A stretch of DNA of 64,000 nt from the NCBI GenBank assembly GCA_963971285.1, contig OZ020259.1, positions 4,340,001-4,404,000 on the forward strand, in the 5' to 3' direction. The notes beneath the pieces are model-generated. The model made no database searches. It worked only from the letters and a program-made list of their open reading frames with translations, and was not told where the DNA came from. The position numbers and the translations under genes were made by a program. Below, piece after piece: positions 32,444-44,400 of this stretch (position 1 is the first letter of the stretch; the number at the start of each line of letters is the position of its first letter). The stretch comes from Astropecten irregularis. Lineage: Eukaryota > Echinodermata > Asteroidea > Paxillosida > Astropectinidae.

Positions 32444-35400
32444 AACCGGAGCCGGAGCCGGAGCCGGAAGCCGGAAGCCGGAGCCGGAAGCCGGAGCCGG
32501 AGCCGGAGCCGGAGCCGGAAGCCGGAAGCCGGAGCCGAAAGCAGGAGCCGGAGCCGGAGCCGGAGCCGGAACCGGCGCCGGAGCCGGAGCCGGAACCGGC
32601 GCCGGAGCCGGAGCCGGAGCCGGAGCCAGAGTCAGAGCAAGAGCCAGAACCGGAACTGGAACAGAGCCGGAGCCGAACTTTGAGAAAGGCCTCCCAAGTC
32701 TCAAATAAGACTCTCTACTCTACTCTCTAGACCAGGCAGAGCTAGCTAAGCTGCAGACCGGTCATAGCTCACCATAGTATGCTCTACTTGCGGGAATGGA
32801 TCGTAAACAGGGAACACTTCGTCATCGTCGTCGTCGTGATCTTCGTAGTCTGGGGCAGGCATGTCGCCCTCTCGTGACATCATTTCCATAAATCTATCGT
32901 CATCCTCCATCATTGCAACCTAGGTGGAGTGGTCACAGACGTAATTTAACCGTTCCCTTTTGGTAAAAAACCAGCCTTACCCCAATCCTGGAACTCGGGC
33001 CGTGTCCCAAATCTTTGGCTGCGGCTGCAAATTGCCTACACACATATGGCAGCCACTAGCCAGTGACTGCAGCTGTTTCCATAGACTTGTGTGTTATTTG
33101 CGGTCGCAGCAAGAGATTTGGGACACGGACACGTTAGTTTGTCAAGTTATATACAGGCACTGAAATATTAGATATAAAGAGGTTTTGATTAAAAAATAAA
33201 TAACATGAGAACATTTATAAATGAAATTAGGTTAAAGGTAATATCATACTTTGGTTTTTGTCAAAGAAATACAGATTCATGGGCACAAATATCAAGGAAG
33301 ATACAGTAACAGTCATCTGTGAAAATTTCAGTCCCATGCGGTGCCCACTTTTTGAGAAAACGGTGAAAAACACCGAGAGTATTTTTTAGATCTTTTCACC
33401 GTTATTTTTTATCTTTAAAAGATCAAAATTGCTTTTGATCATTGGTTTTACTAATTTCTGGATAAATACACCATTTCGGGTGGAAATATTTTAACGGTAT
33501 GTTACTACCACAACCATCTTCATACCCTTAAAGTTATACGTAAATCTGTGAACATTTCTGTTTTGGTTTCTTACCAAAGTATGATACTACCTTTAAATAA
33601 AAAAAAAAATAATAAAAATTCTAATATGTTAAATATATTTTAGTGTGAAATACAGTACCAATACATGCAATTACATTTTGTTTTTATGAAAATTTATTAG
33701 CAGAAAATAAAATCAAATGAAATAAAAATTATTCAAACAAGATTTTCGGAACTGGTGTTATGTTAAGTTTTAAAAGTTTTACGTTCATATTATTAAACAT
33801 TCGAAAAAAAGAAAGAAAACAAATAGAGTATCTATTTGTATCTTTTAATATCAAAGTGATAATATTGGTCTGTGGTTTTAATAGGGTCAGTGGGGCTTAA
33901 TTAAATTAATTAAATTGGAAGAAATTGAGCACAAATCTTACCTCGCGTAGTTGATACGCCAAGTCATGGTTGAGAGTCGATGGCCTCGGACCCTGAACAT
34001 AGGACAGAAAAGATTACAAAACACAAGTCAGTCAATACGTACTTCAAGCAACCCAGTCCTATGATAGTCAATTATCTTTGCCATATCCCAAGGATCATTT
34101 CACCGATACGCGCAGCAATGCTGCAACCTGGGAACGGTACATGGGGATCACTCAAAGAGGATACGGCTTTTTAATCAATATAATCATCAAATAAGCACAG
34201 GGGAAAACGACTGAATTTTTAAGGCATTGAAAGGTGAATAAAGACAAATTAAACTGGAGCGGGATTCGAACCAGCCACCTCCTGAATACCGTACTGGTGC
34301 TCAATTACCAACTGAGCTATCCAGCTCTATGTTGATGGTGTCCCAAATCGTCAATTATCTTTGTTTGTTTGGCAGTCAGAGCCACGGTAAAAAATTACAT
34401 ACCGCTATATCCCAAGGATCATTTATATGATACGGGCTGCATTACAGTGGAACGCCACTATAACGAACGCTATAACTTATGACGGGATGCACAGATATCG
34501 TCCGTTATAGTGGTCTTCTGTTGTGATTTAAAGAACAATATTGAGTATGTATTGTTCACAAATATTGGGAGCCAAGGATGATGTTCGGCATAGCCAAATG
34601 GTCAGTTTTAAAGCGGTGTTCGTTATAGTGGCGTTCCGCTGTATCAATGCTGCAACCTGAGAAACAGCACATGGGGAAGGGGGGGGGGGGGGTCACTCAA
34701 AGAGGATTATGCCAAAGGTCAACTTACATTGAGGTAGGCACCTTCATATCCTTGGTTCTCAAATCCACGATGAACAGCATTTAAGGTCTGTCGGGAAAAC
34801 AAGGGGGACAAAAACATCACAATTTAATACTAAACTAGAACAGCCAAGCTTTCATGGCTCGCTGCAGCCTTACGTGCAGTTATAAACATGATAGCAATTT
34901 TTTTTTTTAATTTAAAAAAGTAAAATTTTTCTAGTGTCTTTCCGGATTAAAATAAATAATTTTTTAAGTATAAACTCAAATTTGAGGTTGTAGAGATGAA
35001 TTTTGATTAAGTTCACAAAAATATGAAGCATTGAAAAACGTTTCATCCGAAAATAAAAGAAAAACTTTAACATTTCACGCGGACGGCCGGACGGAAATCG
35101 GTATTACACAGACTTGCACTGCTTCGCAGCAGCTTGCCAAAAAGAACCAAACCCCAAATATAATGCGGGAACTGGGGTATCAGATTTTACTAGTGGAAAT
35201 TCCAGCTGCTGAAAGGAAGAATTGGAAGATGTTGCAGTGACAGGAAAAATAGCAGGAGAAAGAGCTAGAGGAAGGCAGAGACTCACTTTCATCTCAAGTC
35301 TCAGCCGCTGGATGAAGATCAGTGAAATTGAAAATAATAAGAATAGCAAAGTATAGAAGATTATGATGGAGATCTGTGACCGCCAACGTTCTTGGCACTT

Positions 35401-38400
35401 ACAGAAGAAAAAGATAGACGTATCAAAGTTTATAGGTTACTCTTCAAGTTTTGGCCAGAGATCCCTTCAAATACCGTCCTAAGAACAGATGTGATAGGGC
35501 TTGAGGATAAAAGAATGACAATCTTCCAGTCGATGTAGGTTTCATACTTACGTAGTCTTCGGTTGGCAGGTACCTGCCGGCACTGGCATCAACGTGTCTG
35601 GCGTGATCGGCGAAGCTAGTGGAGACGCTGCGTCCGTGGGGGTTGAACGGCGGCTCGACGGCCGACTGATGGCGCCGCCTCTGCGACACCGGCCTGGATA
35701 CTTTGACAACGGGCTCGCGCGCCTGCTCCGTGGCATAGATGCCCGGGAATTTGGGCTCGTTGTCCTCGTTGAGATGGGTACGGAGGAAGAGACAGCAGGC
35801 TACGAAGAGACCGATGAGGACCAGGAGCAGCACTCCGGCAACGGAGACCATGGCGATGACTAGCGGTGACCAGATGTCCATGACTTCACAACGCTCTCCG
35901 GAGTATGGGTCCACACATCTATTAAGAATCACAAGAATTGGAGTAGAGTCCGATAATTCCTTCACAGACTTGTCAAACCAATAGTCTATGTGATAGACAC
36001 ACTCGCCATACAGCGAGCGAACATCTATCACATCCATGCAGATTTCCTGATTAATTATGCAAGGCAACCCAGCACTGACCTCTAGGTTTTGACCAATCAA
36101 GGGGCGGTCTACTATCTCAAACTTCTACAGGTTTGTCAATTATAAAGGTATATGATGGATTACATAATGTGCTTTCACTGTCAGCAACGGTTTTGTCGCA
36201 AAAAACAGTTCTGTACCATCCCTTTAAGTCAAGTCAGTTTAACCATCTAGCCATTCTACTAACACCTGACCTATTTTATCAATCAATTATGCAAATGTCT
36301 TACGTGCAGCTGCTCTCGTAGGTGACTGGATCAGGGGAGCAGCTTCCGCCATTCTTGCAGTAGCCATAGGGGCAGATTTCTGTTGGAATAAAAGGAAGAC
36401 GAAATTATAATAAATCATTTATAGAGCGCAGAAACTATATGGATAAATTCTACTGCGCATTATCATTATCATGGTCACTGGGCCACATTAACATTCCTGA
36501 AACCATCTCAACTCCCTGGGGAGTATATAAACAGCCCCGGCTGCCTTAGTCAGCGCAAAAAAGCTAATCACGCACACAACGCCATCTCTACCCTCCCTCA
36601 CAGGTACCCATTTACACTTGGGTGAAGAGGAGCAACATGTGACAAAGCGTCTTGCCCAAGGACCCAAGCACCACCAACCCATGGCTGGATTTAAACCCAC
36701 AATCTGCAGATTGACCACAAGACCGTGAGTATGACACGCCAGACCACACATTCATTATCTTTGTTCACCAATTTGGCACGAAGAGCAATACTTCAAAAAA
36801 GGTGTTTTTGAATATTAAAAAAAAAAAAGATTCCAGTTCATAAATGCTAAATAATGATATCACTGGGTACCACTTCTTTCCATAACGGTTTGGTATATCC
36901 TATGACTTTAAGGATTGTAAAATCTGAGCAGAATCTGGTCCCAAAACCACTCTTACTGGTTGCAATGGTTAGCGAGGAGGGCCGGATGTAGAGCACGCTG
37001 TCCCCGATGGCTCCGTCCGCTGAGACGCTTGAACTCATCTGGGAGGTGACCGTGTCTTCGGTCAGCGCGGTGTCCTCTTCAAAGATGAGCAGGTAGTCCA
37101 CCACGATGCTGCCTTCCGTCATACTCAAGACGCGGGACGCGAGGTAGGTCGGCTCGTCTGCGAAGATCCTGTCCAGCTGTGATCGCGAGGAAAGAAAACT
37201 TTTAGGATCGGTGCCATTTTAATGTCAATGATAGGCCTTTAATTTTTGTTTCAGGCACGAGATCAGCAATCCCGCGCGCAAAAGCTGCTACGGATCCCAA
37301 TTTAACATATCCTGCATGGGACGTGGATCTGCAAGATCACTGATCACGTGCCTGAAACAAACAGGCCCCAAGTCAAACCTAACATTTTGCAAATTCTTTG
37401 GACAATATGCTGAATTGTTTGGACCCTTTCAGCCCAAGTTCAATCAAAGTTGGCCATCACATTCTGAGGGTCAGTCTCATTTTATACTGTCAACGGATGT
37501 CAGACACCAACGCTGCAATTCTTTGGAGAGTATTCAGAAGTGTTTGAACCCTTTCAGACAAAGTTTGATCAAAGTTCGCCATCACATCTAAGTAGTTTAA
37601 AGAGGATCAGTCTCATTTTATACTGTCAACGGATGTCAGACCCTAAACGCTGCAAACTCTTTGGACAGTATTCAGAAATGTTTGAACCCTTTCAGTCCAA
37701 GTTGGCAATCACAGCCCAATTTCATGGAATCTGTTACGGCCTATTTTTGTGCTAACGGGCACTGCTATGTGTGAAATCTGTTTCATGGAATCCATAAGCA
37801 AGACTCTCGGTTAGCGAAGAATTTCTAGGGTAACCGTTTAATAACGGGCTGTCGTATGCATTCTGCATAAATTCCTTGCTTACCGTTACCAAAAAGGAAA
37901 CTCTTCCGTGAAATACGCTAACAGTAACCAAGAAAATTCTGCTACCGTAAGCGAAGAATTTTTGCTAACGGTAACGGATTCCATGAAATTGGGCCCACAC
38001 TAACTCAACCTAGGGCATTTCAGATCCATTTGGCCTGAGTAAAACGCTCGCGTTTCCTCATGGCCAATGGGAGACATTGGAGAACCGGGCTTCAAGTCAA
38101 CAGTGCACACGCACGCAATTGTGAGCATGCGCGCGTTGTTTTGCGCCTGCGCTGTTGTGCGTGCGCGTGCGCTCTTGACTTGAAGACCGGTTCTCTAAAG
38201 TCTCCCATTAGATCAAGGCCGATCACCTGTAGGGACATGTCAGCTAGGCTACAGGAAAGAGGTGAGCTAAATGTGTAGGGGAGACAGGGTTAAGGGGAGA
38301 AATGGATGGGATCAGTCCACTTACGACAGACGTGACATCACCAGACATCCGAAGGAACGCAGCCGACGAGGGGTCGCTCAGATCTGGGGTGAAAATTGCT

Positions 38401-41400
38401 TCCGAATCGCCGATGCGGGTTACCGCAAACCTTCCGGAGAACTGAGATGTGGCTGGAGGAAATATATTCAAACCCGAAAAGGAGAAAAATTGTGTGAAAA
38501 ATTAAACTGGAAAGAGAAAAAAAGATGACTTGCGGCCTTAATCTCGCTCCGAGAGGCTGCTGCAATGAGGGAGATTGATGAAGTGGTGACGTCCATACAG
38601 TACGCCGTCATCAAGGAATAAGGATGTAACATCATTCATATTCAAGAAAGATATGAGGCTTTGCATGGTGACAATTGGTAAATGGATCAGTTGGCGGAAA
38701 CACCACGTAAGAATCGTTTGTACTTTCGCACTTCTATTTCGTTCGCACTTTTCGTATTAAAGGTCTCAACGTTTCGACTAGCCTGCTCTAGTCATCATCA
38801 GGAGATGGCAAAAAACCATATTGGAAAAAAAACAACAGATTATTTATAATAACCTGCCTTTATTAAATCAAAGAAAAAGTCCTATACAAAACATTCAGAG
38901 AAACAATGATCGAGACTCTCTTTTGCCAAGAGCTTTTCTTACGCAGACAGGTGTCTCCGACGAGGAAGAACCCCTCTCGACAACCGCAGAAGTAACTCCC
39001 GACCGTGTTGATGCAGTCGCGGTCAGCTGCACATGGTGTGTTCAGACACTCGTTCACATCTAAAGATTACAACGAAAGAGCAACGAAAAATCAATTCAAT
39101 TCTTGAAGAAAGAGTGTAGGTTTCCATTGCAACCAGGATCGTTTGTTGATAAAGAGAAATAAATCGCCCCCCCCCCACCAACAAAGAAGAAAATCCGGCT
39201 CCAGGGGCCGATTTCATAAAGCTCTGCGACGCGTCGCAACTCTATTTGCGACGCGTTCTAGCTGCGACGCGTCGCATCAAACGATGAGTCCATAGAGAAA
39301 GGATGCGTCTTAACTCTGCGACGCGTCGTAAGTTTTATGAAATCGGCCCCTGATGTCACTTTCATTTTTTTTTGTCTCAGGACAACTTTGAAAAGTGAAC
39401 AAAGAAAAATTGATCTTTGACAATCGATCTCCGGAATACCGTACCGGCGCTCTTACCAACTGAGCTATATCCAGCCCTATGTTGGTGGTGTCCTAATAGT
39501 CAATTATCTTTGTTCGTTTGGCAGTCAGAAGCCATGAAACCACTCACATACCGCTATATCCCAAGGATCATTTTATCAATACCGGCAGCATTAACAATGC
39601 TGCAACCTGAGAAACAGGACACAGAGGATCACTCAAAGAGGATGCGGCTTTTACTGACAGATTGAAAACTGAGGATTGTAAGGAACTGCAATTTACATCG
39701 TCAGATTTCATTGCTGAACAAACTGAATTTGGGTCCTGCATCAGACACACGAACATTTAGAATATTTCTCAAAGAATGATCACCCCTAGGAATTGAAGGA
39801 GCATGCATAAAAAACTTACCCTCCGTACAGAAGTCACCGGTCCAGGCGGCAGGACACGAACAGACATTGACGCTTCCCTCTTGAACACAAGTACCCTCAT
39901 TTTTGCATGGAATATTGACGCAGGTTTGTAAACCTTAGATGAAATGAAGAGACGACATATAAATGAAAAAAAAACAGCCTACAAAATGAGGATAGGAGGT
40001 GAGGAATACACCATCATGTTGCTCGTCTTTAAGTTGATATTGTAAATAATTTTGATCCTAGCACGATCATTCTCAAAGGCTGCTCAGACTGAGTTAGGAG
40101 GGCCTGATGTTTCAATCCTAGCAGGATCTTTCTAAGGTTGCTTAGAGTTAGGAAGGCTGACATTTTGATCCGTCTAGCAGGATTTTTCTAAGGCTGCTCA
40201 GAGTTTGGAGGGCCTGATGTTTTGATCCTAGCAGAATCTTTCTAAGGTTGCTTAGAGTTAGGAGGGCCTAATGTTTCGATCCCAGCAGGTTCATTCTCAA
40301 AGGCTGCTCAGACTCGAGTTAGGAGGGCCTGACGTTTCGATTCCCAGCAAGATCATTCTCAAAAGGATAAATGACAACAGAACAAGAACATATCATGCAA
40401 ATAAAGATAGAAAAGAAAAGAATAAGCATTTTCAACCTCCAAACTTACTCAGCATAAATGATCCCAGTTGCACCTTGTTGCCGTCTTCAAAACTTTTGTT
40501 CTCGGGTCCCGTCAGGGCCGCGTAGAATGCGCTTGTTATGCTGGTGTCGTTGGGAGGTGGGGTACCGGCCACGGCCAGGTCAAAGGTGAAGGTGTATATG
40601 TACGACCCAACTGTATAAGAGGAGGTCTTGAGGGTGAGTCCAAGAAACTCGTCGCTGATCGGACTTATCCGGAAGAGTCTCTCAAGCTGTCGAGAGAGAG
40701 GGTTTGGAGAGAGGGAAGGGAGTGTGATCGAGTAGACAGAAATTTAGACAAGTCTGAGGTTGAAGGCAATTGTTCAACTAAGGCCATAAAAATTTTTTTG
40801 TTGTATTGGCGTAACCCGCCCGACCCAAAAATATGCCCCGACCGTAAACATTTTAAACCCAAAAAATAAAAAATAAAAAATAAATAAAAAATTGGGGGGA
40901 AAAAAATCAAAATAAAAAAAATCGCAAATTTCTATGCAGATTCAAAGCTTAAAAGGAGCAAAAGATGGAAACCAGACTGGTTAAAGTTGTTATGTCATTT
41001 CTGGTCTTTATTTGACACGTCAAATACTGTGATATACAGGGGAAAAAGCATTTAATTAAAAAAAAACAAAAAAAAAAAACAATCCGCCCGCCCTACCCTA
41101 TTTTCCAAACCTCCGTTACGCCAATACAACAATTATTTTTTTATGGCCTAATGATAGGTCTACAACTTGAAATATTGTAAGCATATATACCTCATTGCAG
41201 AAACAGCCCCAGTCTGTTTAGTGTATGTGATAGACCCACTCGGCGTACAGCGAGCAAGCGTCTATCACATGCGTGCATATTTCCTGAATAATTATGCACG
41301 CCAACCCAGCACTGACCTCTCTAAGTTTAGACCAATCAGGGGGCATATCTACTATCGTACCGTTTTGGCGAGCGCGTCTATCACGAAGATAGCTGCTGCT

Positions 41401-44400
41401 GCGCGGATGCGCGAAATTTACCAATCAACATTCTCCATCACGAACCTGACGGAAATGTTCTCAAAACAGATCTGATTGGTTGATGTGCCGCGTTGCATAA
41501 AATTTGCATGCACGCATGTATCAGACGTTCGTACGTAGTAGCACAGAGTTAAGAATGGGTGATACTCGGACTACAGTCTGTTATGGTCCCACGAAGAGTG
41601 TGAGTCTGAGGACGACCAGAGCATGATACTGGCCGGAACGTCGAGATCTAACTTCTCACCGGTTCTTTTTCAAAACCACACATCATTAAAAGAGTTTATA
41701 CATGGCGTCTCCGCAAACCTTTCCTATATACTCACGTCACTTTGAAGTTGGTCTTGTTGACTTCTGGTAATAAGAGTCGTGAAGGGACCGGATACCGTCA
41801 GATACTCGGTAAGAACAACACTGCCGTCAGTCTCGTATGTTGCTGTGGATAAATGTCAAATAAATACAACATGTTAAACTCTGCTTGTCTACAGACAAGA
41901 CTGCTTCTTGGGAGGCGGAGGGAGTTGGTCACTGACCCCTCTACCCTACGAGTGGAAACCAAATGTGCCGTTCCCTCCTAGATGACAACACTGCGAGATA
42001 GTCTTTATAAACCCTTTCAGCCCTGGATTATTTTCAGCCCTCCTTGTTTCGACCTCATTATCAGCCACCAGTCACATAGAGGTCATCTGGCCCGGCTTTG
42101 TGTGCAGGGATCGAGCTTGGCGTAAACAATGCAGGCACGCATTGGTAGAATAGCACCCCCGCACAAAAGATCGCATTCAAGGCGGACTCTAATCCATTCA
42201 CGCCCAGATGTTCGGAACTCAGAGATTGCTGTCCACTCGTAAATGCAGATCTTTTCAAAAGCAAATTATCTTTGTGGACAATAAAGGTTCCCAGAACCTC
42301 TTGTTCCAGAGAGTAACCCCAATCAATGCATTTCAATGGAAATAACAAAGCAATCATGAATATTCTCAGGCCATGACGTGGGACTGCTATGGATGTCCTC
42401 CGGGCTGAAGGGTTAGGGTAGCTTCATACATTGGTTTTCGTCAAAGAAATGCAGATTCATGGGCAAACAGATATCAAGGAAGATACAGTAACAGTCATCT
42501 GTGAAATTTCCAATCCCATACGGTGCCCACTTTGAGAAAAAGGTGAAAAACGCTTACGGTATTTTCACACCTGCTCATCACAAGAGGTTTTCATCTCACC
42601 CCGAGATCAAAACTGTTTTTGGTCTTCGGTTTTACTCTTTTCTGGATAAATTACAGCATTTCAGGCAGAAAGTCATTTGGAAATCTGTTTAGATTTCCGT
42701 TTTGGTATGATACCAAAGTATGATACTACCTTTAATACCCATCTCTTCAAATACTCAAGTCTAATTTGTTCATACCTTAATGTAATAATAATAATAACAT
42801 AGGACATTTATATTGCACAGCTTCTTTATAAATATACTCTACTGTGCATTACAAATTTATTATTATCCCTGGTCATTGGGCCATTATTTACATTCCTGAA
42901 ACCATCTCAACTCCCTGGGGAGTATACAGCCCCAGCTACTGTATTCAGTGCACAGAGGCTAATCAAACCACAAAGCCATCTCTACCCTCGCAGGTACCCA
43001 TTTACACGTGGGTGAAGAGGAGCAATATGTGACAAAGCGTCTTGCCCAAGGACACAAGCACCACTAACCCATGGCTGGATTCGAACCCACAATCTGTAGA
43101 TTGACCACAAGATCTTGAGTACGACATGCTAGACCACTAGGCCACAGCACCCCACAAATATACTTCATAAGGCCTATTGTATACAACATATCTGCCATCA
43201 TGGCCATAACATAATCTTGGCAACTGACATATTGTATTTATGCCATTCAGCTAAAAGAGACAAGACTTACGCAACACTCCTTCCACTTGAACGAAGAACT
43301 CGCATTCTACAGAATTCCCGCCTGCATCGGTGGCGGTGTACGTGACCTTTGTACGAGAGCCGGTCGTAAATACGTCTCCCGGATTTTTATCGGACGTGAG
43401 AGTGACTGAAGTGGTGTCGTTGGCTGTGGGAGGCGTCCAGTATACTTGCGTGGAGGTGGTCGTTTGCGTGACCCGCACAATTATGTCTTCCGGACAGTTC
43501 AAGATGACTGGATCCCCGCGATCTACAAAGCACACACAAAAAAAAACGTGAGGAAGGCCTGATATTTGCATCCAGTAGCGGGATCTTTCTCAAAGGCTGC
43601 TTAGACTTTAGAGGGCCTGAGATTTTGATTCTTGCAGGATCTTTATCGAAGGCTGCTTGGAGTTAGGAGGGCCTGACGTTTTGATACCAGCAGGATCTTT
43701 CTCAAAGGCTTCTCAGAGTGAATAGAAGTGCCTGACGTTTCGATCCTAGCTGCGTCTTTCTCAAAAGGCTGCTTGGAATTAAAAGGGCCTGACATTTTTA
43801 TCCTAGCAGGATCTTCCTCAAAGGCTGCTCAGAGTAATAAGGAGAGCCTGACATTTCAATCCTAGTAGTATCTATCTCAAAGGCTGCATCTGTCCTATAA
43901 AATAGCATCCTTGGGCGGTTTCGAGGTTAAAAAACATGAAGAACAGCCTACAACATGAGTTACCATAATAAAGAAGTGACTTGGGATCCCGTGCATCCAA
44001 TTACTACATCTGTTTATAAACAGAATCAGATAAAATGATCTGGAATATTTACTCTATCTAAACGTTTTACGCAAATTAGGCTTGCCCTTCACACAGGCGC
44101 GGTTCTACGGGGGGGCCAGGGGGGGCTGTAGCCCCCCCAAATGTTTGTCTAGCCCCCCAAAAAAAATGCAAGTGTAAAAAAAAAAATCTTGAAATACGGG
44201 ATTTGTTCAGTTATTAAGCGCCAATTACATAAAAAACGCGTTGTGTGGGCTATAATGTGCATGTTTTCGACCCCTAATAAGACATAGCAGAAGCGAGTGT
44301 TAGAAGAACCCAAAATATTGGGTCTTCTAGCCCCCCCAAAAATAATGGCTCTTCTAGCCCCCCAAAAATGTTGACTCTAGAACCGCGCCTGCCTTCACAG

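Noticed and set aside
32375-32704. Long Arg-Ser ORF on plus and Pro-Ala ORF on minus
   Set aside because: Both are translations of the GGAGCC hexamer array in an intron of the HYR gene; open in several frames because the unit has no stops.
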